NCBI RefSeq assembly: GCF_030816075.1 | Contig: NZ_JAUSXO010000001.1 | Span: 2,976,001 to 3,040,000, forward strand | DNA from: Arthrobacter agilis | GTDB taxonomy: Bacteria; Actinomycetota; Actinomycetes; Actinomycetales; Micrococcaceae | Direction: 5' to 3' | Length of the DNA stretch: 64,000 nt | In this document: positions 42,484 to 50,941 of the stretch, piece by piece | Layout: every line of letters begins with the position of its first letter | Numbering within the stretch: position 1 is the first letter of the stretch | Position numbers and translations under genes: made by a program | Notes under the pieces: model-generated | The model's input: only the letters and a program-made list of their open reading frames with translations | The model's database searches: none | Told to the model about the DNA's origin: nothing

Positions 42484-43257
42484 ATGACCAGCATCCAGCG
42501 AACTGCCGTCATCACCGGAGCCACCTCCCCCCGGGGGATCGGCGTCACCACGGCACGCCGTTACGCCAGGGACGGGTGGGCCGTCGTCGTCCTGGACCTG
42601 GACGGCGAGACCTCGGCGAAGGTCGCCGCCGAGATCAGCAACGAATTCGGCGTCCCCGGCTTCGGCCACGAGGTGGACGTCACCAGCGAGGCCTCCGTCC
42701 TGGCTGCACAGGACGCCGTTGCAGCCGAAGTCGCCGCAGGCAACCTCCCTCCCGTCGGAGCACTCGCCAACATCGCGGGCATCACCTCCCCCGTCCCGTT
42801 CCTGGAGACGACCCTGGAGCTGTGGAACAAGGTCATGGCGGTCAACGCCACCGGCACCTACCTGGTGACGAAGGCCTTCCTGCCGGCCATGCTCGAGAAC
42901 AGGTGGGGCCGCATCGTCACCATGTCGTCGGTCTCCGCCCAGCGTGGCGGCGGCGTCTTCGGGAAGGTGCCCTACTCCGCCGCGAAGGCGGCGATCCTGG
43001 GATTCACCAAGGCACTCGCGCGAGAACTGGCGGACAGCGGCGTGACGGTCAACGCCGTCACCCCCGGCGCCGTGGACACGAACATCCGGGTGGGGAGCAC
43101 CCCGGAACAGGAGGCAGCCCTGGCGCGGGACATCCCCCTGGGCCGCACCGCGACGACGGAGGAGATCGCAGGCGTCATCGCCTTCCTGTCCTCCGACGAC
43201 TCCTCCTACCTCACCGGGACCACGATCGACATCAACGGCGGAAGCCACATCCACTAG
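42484..43257 (+). CDS. SDR-family oxidoreductase
   Basis: The 257-residue classical SDR has TGATSPRGIG (cofactor), NIAGI in place of NNAG, SSVSAQRGGGVFGKVPYSAAKAA (Ser-Tyr-Lys) and a C-terminal DINGG. It follows the isomerase gene by 60 bases and is in the same unit. It probably oxidises a hydroxyl group of the pathway substrate using NAD(P)+; the change from NNAG to NIAG is noteworthy. Confidence 0.88.
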   Translation: MTSIQRTAVITGATSPRGIGVTTARRYARDGWAVVVLDLDGETSAKVAAEISNEFGVPGFGHEVDVTSEASVLAAQDAVAAEVAAGNLPPVGALANIAGITSPVPFLETTLELWNKVMAVNATGTYLVTKAFLPAMLENRWGRIVTMSSVSAQRGGGVFGKVPYSAAKAAILGFTKALARELADSGVTVNAVTPGAVDTNIRVGSTPEQEAALARDIPLGRTATTEEIAGVIAFLSSDDSSYLTGTTIDINGGSHIH

Positions 43258-43259
43258 AC

Positions 43260-43282
43260 CCGCCCCTCCCCATCAGGGGCGG
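43260..43282. terminator. Hairpin terminator between the SDR and the MHS carrier
   Basis: CCGCCCCT and AGGGGCGG pair around a 7-base loop, directly after the SDR stop. The next transcription unit has its own promoter with operators downstream of it. Confidence 0.55.
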
Positions 43283-43308
43283 AATCACGCGTCGCGATCC
43301 ACCCCTGC

Positions 43309-43323
43309 TGTCGACTGTTGACA
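43309..43323. promoter_or_regulatory. GntR-type operator 2
   Basis: TGTCGAC-T-GTTGACA is a 7-1-7 dyad with one mismatch between arms. Its right arm holds TTGACA (43318-43323), a possible -35 followed after 17 bases by CACACT (43341-43346). Confidence 0.6.
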
Positions 43324-43358
43324 TTGAATGTGCCGCAGGTCACACTGGATCCACGCAG

Positions 43359-43373
43359 TGTTAACAGTCAACA
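43359..43373. promoter_or_regulatory. GntR-type operator 3
   Basis: TGTTAAC-A-GTCAACA is a 7-1-7 dyad with one mismatch. It lies 36 bases downstream of operator 2 and 25 bases before the MHS carrier start. Two sites around the start region would suit strong repression. Confidence 0.6.
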
Positions 43374-43397
43374 AGCCCTCCCAACAAAGGATGCACG

Positions 43398-44735
43398 ATG
43401 AGCAACGAAGCTCTGCAGATGCGAGGCCACGTCCACGGAACGAAGGACGCCCGCAAGGTAGCCGTCGGATCCGGCGTCGGGGCCGTGATCGAGACCTACG
43501 ACTTCATTGGTTTCGGAACCGCCGCGGCCCTCTACTTCGGACCGGCGTTCTTCCCCGGCGCCGACCCCGTCACAGCGACCCTGGCCTCCTTCGCCACTCT
43601 CGGCGTCGGATTCGCCGCCCGCCCGCTGGGCGGCATCATCGGCGGCCACCTCGGGGACAGGGTCGGACGCAAGCCCGTCCTCGTCGCCTCCCTGATCATC
43701 ATGGGTCTCGCGACCTTCGCCATCGGCCTGTTGCCCACCTACGCGACGGTGGGCATCCTGGCCCCCATCCTGCTGGTCGTCGTCCGCATCATCCAGGGAC
43801 TGGCGTTCGGCGCCGAATGGGGAGGCGCCATCCTCATGAGCTACGAGCACGCCCCGTGGAAGTCCAAGGGGAAATACACCGGGATCGTCCAGGCGGGATT
43901 CCCCGTCGGCCTCCTGCTGGCCAACCTGGTGTTCCTCTCCAGCGCCAACCTGATCGGCGACTGGGCCTGGCGCGTTCCTTTCCTGGCCAGCATCGTGCTG
44001 GTGGTCGTCGGCCTCATCATCCGGTCGAAGGTCCCCGAGTCCCCGGTCTTCGAGGACGTCAAGGACCACGGCGATATCGTGAAGAACCCCATCGTGCAGG
44101 TGATCCGCCAGGACTGGCGCAGCATCGTCCGCGGCATCTGCCTCCGCGTCGCCGAGACAGCCGGCTACGCCGTCGCCGTGACGTACATGATCTCCTACCT
44201 CAATACGACCGAACTGGCGACACGGACAGAAACCCTGACCTCCCTCTGCGTCGCCTCGGCCATCGGCATCTTCGCCACCATGGGCTGGGCCCGGCTCACC
44301 GACCGCGTCGGTCGACGCCCGGTCTACATCTGGTCCTGCGCCTTCGCCGCCCTGTTCGGCATCCCCATGTTCCTGCTGGCGAACACGGGCCTGTTCATCT
44401 GTGTCCTGATCACCATCGTCATCTCCTACGCCGTCTGCCAGAACTCCCTGGCCGGTGCGCAGGGTGCCTGGTTCCCCGAACTGTTCCAGGCCAGGACCCG
44501 GGCGTCGGGCGCCTCGCTGGCCTACCAGATCTCGGCCATGGTGTCCGGGTTCACGCCGTTCATCACCACGCTCCTGTACATCCAGCTCGGCTGGCTCGGC
44601 CCGGCCCTGCTCTTCTCCACCTACGCCCTCATCGGCCTCGTCGCGGCAGTCCTGACCCGCGAGACCTGGGGCCCGAAGGAACGCCGGCTCGCCGACGAAG
44701 CCGCCGAATCCACTCCCGTACCCCAGCACGTCTGA
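43398..44735 (+). CDS. MFS transporter, metabolite:H+ symporter (MHS) family
   Basis: The 445-residue carrier has 12 helices and the MHS N-terminal pattern (VGSGVGAVIETYDFIGFG), a motif A in helix 2-3 (GHLGDRVGRKP) and the family loop FGAEWGGAILMSYEHAP. MHS carriers bring in organic acids, such as shikimate, citrate or 2-oxoglutarate, and betaines with protons. Its place in a catabolic unit suggests it imports the pathway substrate. It has two operators upstream. Confidence 0.9.
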   Translation: MSNEALQMRGHVHGTKDARKVAVGSGVGAVIETYDFIGFGTAAALYFGPAFFPGADPVTATLASFATLGVGFAARPLGGIIGGHLGDRVGRKPVLVASLIIMGLATFAIGLLPTYATVGILAPILLVVVRIIQGLAFGAEWGGAILMSYEHAPWKSKGKYTGIVQAGFPVGLLLANLVFLSSANLIGDWAWRVPFLASIVLVVVGLIIRSKVPESPVFEDVKDHGDIVKNPIVQVIRQDWRSIVRGICLRVAETAGYAVAVTYMISYLNTTELATRTETLTSLCVASAIGIFATMGWARLTDRVGRRPVYIWSCAFAALFGIPMFLLANTGLFICVLITIVISYAVCQNSLAGAQGAWFPELFQARTRASGASLAYQISAMVSGFTPFITTLLYIQLGWLGPALLFSTYALIGLVAAVLTRETWGPKERRLADEAAESTPVPQHV

Positions 44736-44772
44736 CCGGCACCTCGTCCCCGGGAACCAGAAAGAGCACCCC

Positions 44773-45681
44773 ATGACTCCGACATCCACACCCACCACCA
44801 CGCAGAACCGCGATACCGGAACGGCTGATTTCGGCACCCGGATCGGCAGGGTCGAAGCCGCGGCCTACCGCGCACGCCACTACGCCCTGAACATGGGCGA
44901 GGTGCAGGGGCAGGGCTACGTCGGCCAGGCCCTGGGCTCCGCCGACATGTTCGCAGCCGTCTACGCGGACCAGCTCCGCTACCGGCCCGAGGACCCGCTC
45001 TGGGAGGACCGCGACCGGTTCCTGCTCTCCACCGGCCACTACGCCATCGGGCACTACGCCGCCCTCGCGGACGCCGGCATCATCCCCGTCGACGAGCTGG
45101 ACACCTACGGATCCGACGACTCCCGGCTGCCGATGTCCGGCATGGCGTCCTACACCCCGGGCATGGAGATCTCCGGCGGTTCCCTGGGCCACGGCCTCGG
45201 CGTCGCCGTGGGGATGGCCCTCGGCCTGCGGCTGAAGGGGTCACCGTCGAGGATCTTCAACTTCCTCTCCGACGGCGAACTCGACGAGGGCTCGACCTGG
45301 GAGGCCGCCATGGGAGCCCACCATCACCAGCTGGGACACCTGACGGCCCTGGTGGACATGAACGCCCTGCAGGCCGACGGAGCGACCAGGTCGGTGCTGA
45401 GCATCGAGCCGGCCGCCGACAAGTGGGCGTCCTTCGGCTGGTACACCCAGCGCGTGGACGGGAACGACGCCGCCTCCCTCCTGGCGGCGCTGGACAACAT
45501 CACCCGTGACGCCGGCATCACCGGGCGCCCGTCCGTGATCCTCTGCGACACGAAGGTCGGCAAGGGGGTACCGCTCCTCGAAGAGCGGGAGAAGGCCCAC
45601 TTCATGCGCATCGAAGAACACGAATGGCAGATCTGCCGCGAGCAGCTGACCACCGGACACGACGGAAAGGCCGCACGATGA
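44773..45681 (+). CDS. Transketolase N-terminal (ThDP-binding) subunit
   Basis: The 302-residue protein is the ThDP-binding half of a split transketolase. It has the substrate-side STGHYAIGHYAAL and GGSLGHGLGVAVG stretches and the ThDP motif starting SDGELDEG (166-173) and ending at Asn197. The usual first Gly is Ser here. Transketolases move a two-carbon ketol unit between sugars. It needs the next gene product for activity, and the two overlap by four bases. Confidence 0.92.
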   Translation: MTPTSTPTTTQNRDTGTADFGTRIGRVEAAAYRARHYALNMGEVQGQGYVGQALGSADMFAAVYADQLRYRPEDPLWEDRDRFLLSTGHYAIGHYAALADAGIIPVDELDTYGSDDSRLPMSGMASYTPGMEISGGSLGHGLGVAVGMALGLRLKGSPSRIFNFLSDGELDEGSTWEAAMGAHHHQLGHLTALVDMNALQADGATRSVLSIEPAADKWASFGWYTQRVDGNDAASLLAALDNITRDAGITGRPSVILCDTKVGKGVPLLEEREKAHFMRIEEHEWQICREQLTTGHDGKAAR

Positions 45682-46703
45682 GCGCCAGCACCACCACCGA
45701 GGCTCCCGACACCACGACTGCCGTGAAGCCGAAGCTGAAGACCTCCGCCATGATCGCCTCCTTCGCCGACCCCGGACAGAAGACCGCGCCCGCGCCCTTC
45801 GGCCACGCCCTGGTGCGGGCGGCCGAGGAGGACCCGCGGATCGTCGGGCTCACGGCCGATCTCGGCAAGTACACCGACATGCACATCTTCGCCAGGGCCT
45901 TCCCGGACCGCTTCTTCCAGATGGGGATGGCCGAGCAGCTCCTCTTCGGGGCAGCCGCCGGAATGGCCGAGACCGGGCTCGTCCCGTTCGCCTCCACCTA
46001 CGCGGTCTTCGCAGCCCGGCGCGCCTACGACTTCCTCTGCCTAGACATCGCCGAACCCGGGCTGAACGTCAACATCGTCGGCGGGCTCCCCGGCCTGACG
46101 ACGGGGTACGGGCCGAGCCACCAGGCGACGGAGGACATCGCCATCTTCCGCGGCATGCCGAACCTCACCATCGTGGATCCGTGCGACTCCCTGGACATCG
46201 AGCAGGCCGTGCCCCAGCTGGCCGCGTCGGAGGGACCGACCTACCTCCGCCTGCTCAGGGGCAACGTCCCCACCGTCCTCGACGAGTACGACTACACGTT
46301 CGAGCTCGGCAGGGCCAAGGAGCTCCGCCCGGGCCGGGACGTCCTGTTCATCTCCAGTGGGCTCATGACCATGAGGGCGCTGCAGGCCGCCGAGGAGCTC
46401 GCCGCCCACCACGTCGACGTGGCCGTGCTCCACTCCCCCACGATCAAGCCCTTCGACAACGACACCGTGCTCCGGGAGCTGGGCAAGGACCGGCTGGTCG
46501 TCACACTGGAGAACCACACGGAGGTCGGCGGGCTGTTCGAGACCGTCGCGGGAGTGGCTGTCCGACAGGGCGCCGGCCGCAGGATCGTGCCGATCGCCCT
46601 GCCGGATCGGTTCCTCGACGCCGGCGCACTGCCCACGCTGCACGAGAAGTACGGACTCTCGCGCAACCGGATCGTGCAGACGGTCCTCGACGAACTGGCC
46701 TAG
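45678..46703 (+). CDS. Transketolase C-terminal subunit
   Basis: The 341-residue protein holds the pyrimidine-binding and C-terminal domains. The catalytic glutamate is in MGMAEQLLFGAA. It overlaps the N-subunit stop by ATGA, so the subunits are made together. A leader of about 50 residues (TTEAPDTTTAVKPKLK) precedes the domain. Split transketolases are common in catabolic clusters separate from the housekeeping gene. Confidence 0.92.
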   Translation: MSASTTTEAPDTTTAVKPKLKTSAMIASFADPGQKTAPAPFGHALVRAAEEDPRIVGLTADLGKYTDMHIFARAFPDRFFQMGMAEQLLFGAAAGMAETGLVPFASTYAVFAARRAYDFLCLDIAEPGLNVNIVGGLPGLTTGYGPSHQATEDIAIFRGMPNLTIVDPCDSLDIEQAVPQLAASEGPTYLRLLRGNVPTVLDEYDYTFELGRAKELRPGRDVLFISSGLMTMRALQAAEELAAHHVDVAVLHSPTIKPFDNDTVLRELGKDRLVVTLENHTEVGGLFETVAGVAVRQGAGRRIVPIALPDRFLDAGALPTLHEKYGLSRNRIVQTVLDELA

Positions 46704-46775
46704 GACTGCAGGGCTCCGGCCCCGACGGGGGTGGGCATCCGCCTCCCCGAAGGACCGGCCGGTCCGTAAGATCGA

Positions 46776-46797
46776 TGTCGACGAGTAGATGTCGACA
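46776..46797. promoter_or_regulatory. Half-sites for the GntR regulator upstream of its own gene
   Basis: TGTCGAC (46776-46782) and TGTCGACA (46790-46797) match the operator half-site TGTYRAC, 23 bases before the GntR start. GATGTCGAC occurs twice with a 14-base period. Spacing differs from the 7-1-7 sites, so autoregulation here is weaker evidence. Confidence 0.45.
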
Positions 46798-46820
46798 ATC
46801 ACCACCGTGAAGGATTCCCC

Positions 46821-47504
46821 ATGACGGCAGCACCAGCATCGCTTCTCGGAGGGCTGGAGAAGAACAACCTCCGTCAGTTGGCGTTGAGCGCCCTGCGGCG
46901 CGCCATCACGACCGGCGAGCTCGCTCCCGGCACCCACCTGGTCGAGACGGAACTGTCGGAGAAGCTCCGGATCAGCCGGGGCACCCTGCGGGAAGCCATG
47001 CGGCAACTGCAGCAGGAGGGCCTCATCTCGGCGGGCGCGCGGGGCCGGCTGGCCGTACGACACCTTGACGCCGCCGATGTCCACGACATCTTCCAGGTGC
47101 GGGCCGCCCTGGAGGGTCTGGCAGCCCGAATGCTGTCCGAGCAGGACGACCGGGACGCCATCGTGGCGGAGCTGGAGGAGGGGATCCGGCGCATGGAGCA
47201 CTCGGCGGACGGCGACCTGGACGAGCGCATCGAAGCAGACCTCGGTTTCCACCAGCTGCTCTGCTCGCTCACCGGCAACAAGACCCTCCTGCACTCCTGG
47301 AAGTCCCTCGAGGGCTCCATCCGCATGAGCGTGATGTATGCCGGAGTAGGCCAGGCGCTGAGCAACATGAGCGCACACCGCCACTCGGGCATCGTGGCAG
47401 CCATCAGGACCGGGGATGCCCTCGGCGCGACCCGCGCGGTCGAGGACCATATGCACGAGACGGCCCGGATGCTCACCAGCGACGGCGACGGCGACGCGGC
47501 ATGA
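46821..47504 (+). CDS. GntR-family regulator, FCD (FadR-type) subfamily
   Basis: The 227-residue protein has an N-terminal winged HTH (ELSEKLRISRGTLREAMRQLQQEGLI, about residues 45-70) and an all-helical FCD ligand domain with the Asp/His residues that often bind metal (DLGFHQLLCSLTGN and SAHRHSGIVAAI). It is the local regulator and most likely binds the TGTYRAC-N-GTYRACA sites. It overlaps the phosphatase gene by ATGA. The effector is probably a pathway intermediate. Confidence 0.93.
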   Translation: MTAAPASLLGGLEKNNLRQLALSALRRAITTGELAPGTHLVETELSEKLRISRGTLREAMRQLQQEGLISAGARGRLAVRHLDAADVHDIFQVRAALEGLAARMLSEQDDRDAIVAELEEGIRRMEHSADGDLDERIEADLGFHQLLCSLTGNKTLLHSWKSLEGSIRMSVMYAGVGQALSNMSAHRHSGIVAAIRTGDALGATRAVEDHMHETARMLTSDGDGDAA

Positions 47505-48157
47505 AACTGCTGCTGATCCGTCACGGCCAGACCCCGAACAATGTCGCCGGATCGCTGGACACGGCTTTCCCCGGAGCCGGGCTGACCGCTCTCGGCGAGC
47601 ATCAGGCCCGAGCCGTACCCGACGCACTCGCGGGCACGGCCATCCCGCGGATCTATGCCTCGCCGCTCATCCGGACGCAACGGACCGCCGAACCACTGGC
47701 CGCCACGCTGGACCTCGACACCCGCGTGGTCCCCGGACTGGAGGAGATCAGCGCCGGCAGCCTGGAGATGCTGAGCGACCCCGCATCCGCGGAGGCCTAC
47801 GCCACGTGCCTGCTGGGGTGGATGGAGGGCGATCTGGACCGGCGCATGCCCGGCGGCACGACCGGACACGAATTCATGGAGCGATACAACCACGCCGTCG
47901 GGCAGATCGTGCAGGACGGCGCACCGGAGGACTCCGCCGCGGTCTTCTCGCACGGAGCCGCGATCAGGGTCTACACCGCCGTGGCCACCGGCATGCCCCC
48001 TGCCCGCGCGAGGACCCTGACCATCGACAACACGGGCATGAGCGTCCTGACCGGCGGTCCGGGGCGGTGGCACCTCACGTCGTGGCACCCGGAGCCCCTG
48101 GGTGGGACGGCCCTCGAAGGGTTCGCCGCGAACGATGTCACGGGGCAGTCCACCTGA
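47501..48157 (+). CDS. Histidine phosphatase (phosphoglycerate mutase-like) family protein
   Basis: The 218-residue protein has the catalytic RHG motif (LLLIRHGQTPNN, His8) and the second histidine in AVFSHGAAIRV. Acid/base Glu is likely in EEISAGS. It overlaps the GntR stop by four bases. Such enzymes hydrolyse small phosphate esters. It may remove phosphate from a pathway intermediate or limit its accumulation. Confidence 0.9.
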   Translation: MKLLLIRHGQTPNNVAGSLDTAFPGAGLTALGEHQARAVPDALAGTAIPRIYASPLIRTQRTAEPLAATLDLDTRVVPGLEEISAGSLEMLSDPASAEAYATCLLGWMEGDLDRRMPGGTTGHEFMERYNHAVGQIVQDGAPEDSAAVFSHGAAIRVYTAVATGMPPARARTLTIDNTGMSVLTGGPGRWHLTSWHPEPLGGTALEGFAANDVTGQST

Positions 48158-48218
48158 GTCCCCGTCGCGCTGCGGGCGGTGCGGAAATAATCTCCGCACC
48201 TCCGTGGCTGACACGGGC

Positions 48219-49076
48219 ATGGAGTACACCATCGCAGTGACAGGGTCGACGGGGGTCGTGGGAGGCAGCGTGGCGAGGATCCTCGCCGCCGAAGGGGTGC
48301 CGCTCGTCCTGCCCGTGCGGTCACCGGATCGGGCACAGCACCTGCCCGAGTCGGTGGTGCGGCAGGCATCCTACGACGACGCCGCGGCGTCCAGGGAGGC
48401 CCTGGCCGGCGTGGACGTCCTGTTCATGGTGTCCGCCGCCGAGGCGGAGGACCGCCTCGCGAGCCACCGCACGTTCATCGACGCCGCACAGGAGGCGGGC
48501 GTCCGGCACATCGTCTACACGTCCTTCCTCGGCGCCGCCCCCGAGGCGGCGTTCCTCCTCGGCCGTGACCACTGGTACACCGAGGAGCACATCCGCCGGT
48601 CGGGTCTGGCCTGGACGTTCCTGCGCGACAACCTCTATCTCGACTTCGTCCCCGCCCTCGCGGAGGACGGCGTCATCCGCGGCCCCGCCGGGGACGGCCG
48701 GCTCTCCGCCGTGGCGCAGGCCGACGTCGCCCGCTCCGCCGCCGCCGTCCTGCGGGCACCGGACGACCACGCGCGGAAGACCTACCAGCTGACCGGGCCC
48801 GAGGCCTTCACCCTGGCGGAGGCCGCGGCGACCATCAGCGAGGTGACGCCGGCGACGGTGCGCTTCGAGGACCAGACCCACGAGGAGGCGATGGCGTCCC
48901 GGGCCCACCACGGCGCACCCCGGTGGCAGGTGGAGGCGTGGGTCAGCACCTACACGGCCATCGCACGGGGCGAGATGGCCGAGGTGACCGACGACGTCGA
49001 GCAGCTCACCGGCCGTCCGCCCGTCGGCCTCCGCGCCCTCCTCTCGGCACGGCATCCTGGTGGTGCCCGTGCGTAG
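48219..49076 (+). CDS. NmrA/SDR-type NAD(P)-binding oxidoreductase
   Basis: The 285-residue protein has an N-terminal Rossmann motif (VTGSTGVVGGSVARIL) and NmrA-like features (YTSFLGAAPEA, LRDNLYLDFVP). These are quinone-reductase (QorB)-like or redox-sensing proteins. I chose the ATG at 48219; a GTG at 48204 is possible. It overlaps the flavin-reductase-like gene by about 17 bases. Confidence 0.87.
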   Translation: MEYTIAVTGSTGVVGGSVARILAAEGVPLVLPVRSPDRAQHLPESVVRQASYDDAAASREALAGVDVLFMVSAAEAEDRLASHRTFIDAAQEAGVRHIVYTSFLGAAPEAAFLLGRDHWYTEEHIRRSGLAWTFLRDNLYLDFVPALAEDGVIRGPAGDGRLSAVAQADVARSAAAVLRAPDDHARKTYQLTGPEAFTLAEAAATISEVTPATVRFEDQTHEEAMASRAHHGAPRWQVEAWVSTYTAIARGEMAEVTDDVEQLTGRPPVGLRALLSARHPGGARA

Positions 49077-49698
49077 GGACGTCGTCCCGGACCCCGCGGA
49101 CAGCCGCGCGTTCTACAGGTTCCTGACCTCCGTCGTCGTGCCGCGCCCCATCGCGTGGGTATCGTCCGTCTCGGCGGACGGGGTGGACAATCTCGCCCCG
49201 CACTCGTTCTTCACGATCGCCTCGGTCGACCCGCCGATCGTCCAGTTCACCTCCGTGGGCCGCAAGGACTCCGTGCGGAACATCGAGGCCACGGGCGAGT
49301 TCGTGGTGGCGTTCACCCCGGAAGCACTCTTCGAGGCCGTCAACGCGACGGGCACCGCCTTCCCTCCCGAGGTCAGCGAGTTCGACGCCGTCGGGCTCAC
49401 GAGGGAGGCGAGCGCCACCGTACGGCCACCCCGGGTCAGGGAATCACCGGTGGCACTCGAGTGCCGGCTCCACCTGATCCAGGACATGGGCGACTGCACG
49501 CTCGTCTTCGGGGAGGTGCTGCACGCGGTGGTGTCGGAGGAGGTGCTCGACGGCGACCTCCCGGCGATCGGTGCGCTCAGGCCGCTGTCACGGCTCGGCA
49601 GGAACGAGTGGGGCACCGCGGGGACGATCCGCAGCATCACGCGCATACCGGCCGGGGACTGGCCCGGGCATTACCGCGCGAAGCATACCCCCACCTGA
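49060..49698 (+). CDS. Flavin reductase-like (FMN-binding split barrel) protein
   Basis: The protein (212 residues from the GTG at 49060, or a GTG one codon later) has the flavin-reductase pattern: PRPIAWVSSVSADGVDNLAPHSFFTIAS and FVVAFTPEALFEAVNATG. It probably binds FMN and may reduce flavin or a related substrate with NAD(P)H. The overlap with the NmrA-type gene suggests co-expression of two redox proteins. Confidence 0.85.
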   Translation: MVPVRRDVVPDPADSRAFYRFLTSVVVPRPIAWVSSVSADGVDNLAPHSFFTIASVDPPIVQFTSVGRKDSVRNIEATGEFVVAFTPEALFEAVNATGTAFPPEVSEFDAVGLTREASATVRPPRVRESPVALECRLHLIQDMGDCTLVFGEVLHAVVSEEVLDGDLPAIGALRPLSRLGRNEWGTAGTIRSITRIPAGDWPGHYRAKHTPT

Positions 49699-49810
49699 CA
49701 CACGTGCGTGCCTCCCGGCTGCCGTCCAGCACCGTGCCGTACAGTGCAATCATCTGCGGGTTAGCACCCCACCTCCGGGCTGGGAAGCCAGTTGCTACCC
49801 AGGGATCTCC

Positions 49811-50893
49811 ATGAGCCTTACCGTTGCCCCGCGCGCTGTCCGCATCTCGAAGCCCAACGACATCGTCGCGTCCTACTCGGTCCTGCTGAAGCAGGTCCGC
49901 AAGGAGGGCCTCCTGAACCGGCGCCGGCGCTTCTACATCTCCGTGTTCGCGTCCCTCGTCCTGGCCATGGGTGCGGCCTGGACCGGCTTCGCCCTCCTCG
50001 GGGACACCTGGTTCCAGCTCCTCGTCGCCGCCGTGCTCGGCGTCGTCCTGACCCAGGTGGCGTTCCTCGCCCACGAGGCCTCCCACCGCCAGATCTTCGC
50101 CAGCCGCGGCGCGAACGACTGGTCGGGGCGCATCCTCGCCGCCGGTGTCGTCGGGATCAGCTACGCGTGGTGGATGGACAAGCACACCCGCCACCACAAC
50201 GACCCGAACACCAAGGGCAAGGACCCGGACATCGAGGTGGACACCATCTCGTTCCTCGAGGAGGACGCCGCCGAAGCCAGGGGGATCCGGGCGTGGGTCA
50301 CGCGCCGCCAGGGCTACCTGTTCTTCCCCCTGCTCACCATGGAGGGCATCAACCTGCACGCCCGGTCCATCAGCACCCTGTTCGCCCGCCGCACCGTGAA
50401 GGGCCGCTGGGTCGAGCTCGCCCTCCTCGGCGCCCGGTTCGGCGCCTACCTCGGCATCCTCTTCTGGTTCCTGCCCGTCGGCATGGCCTTCGCCTTCCTC
50501 GGTGTCCAGCTGGCCGTCTTCGGCATCTACATGGGCGCGAGTTTCGCCCCGAACCACAAGGGCATGCCCCTGGTGCCCAGGGACAGCAAGCTGGACTTCT
50601 TCCAGAAGCAGGTCCTGACCTCACGCAACATCCGCGGCGGCTCGTTCATCAACAACGCCTTCGGCGGGCTCAACTTCCAGATCGAGCACCACCTCTTCCC
50701 GGACATGCCGCGCCCGCACCTCCGGCGCGCCGCCGTCATCGTCCGTGAGCACTGCGAGCGCCTGCGCGTGCCGTACACCGAAGTGGGTGTCGCGGCATCC
50801 TACGGCGCCGTGGTGTCCTACCTGAACCGTGTGGGCCTGGCCGCCCGGGACCCGTTCGACTGCCCGATGGTCAACCGCTTCCGCCGTCCCTGA
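49811..50893 (+). CDS. Membrane fatty acid desaturase
   Basis: The 360-residue protein has the three histidine boxes of di-iron desaturases: HEASH (88-92), HTRHH (125-129) and QIEHH (290-294). It has four membrane helices. The third box of type QxxHH is shared by acyl-lipid desaturases of the delta-6/front-end kind and by actinobacterial members. It introduces double bonds into membrane lipids, often in response to cold. Regiospecificity is not evident. Confidence 0.92.
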   Translation: MSLTVAPRAVRISKPNDIVASYSVLLKQVRKEGLLNRRRRFYISVFASLVLAMGAAWTGFALLGDTWFQLLVAAVLGVVLTQVAFLAHEASHRQIFASRGANDWSGRILAAGVVGISYAWWMDKHTRHHNDPNTKGKDPDIEVDTISFLEEDAAEARGIRAWVTRRQGYLFFPLLTMEGINLHARSISTLFARRTVKGRWVELALLGARFGAYLGILFWFLPVGMAFAFLGVQLAVFGIYMGASFAPNHKGMPLVPRDSKLDFFQKQVLTSRNIRGGSFINNAFGGLNFQIEHHLFPDMPRPHLRRAAVIVREHCERLRVPYTEVGVAASYGAVVSYLNRVGLAARDPFDCPMVNRFRRP

Positions 50894-50941
50894 CCCCCAC
50901 CCGGTCCCGCCGGTCCGCGATGGGCGTCGGCCGCGGACCGG

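Noticed and set aside
46041..48232. Long minus-strand frames opposite the transketolase, GntR and phosphatase genes
   Set aside because: They are antisense shadows. The plus-strand frames have catalytic motifs and ribosome sites.
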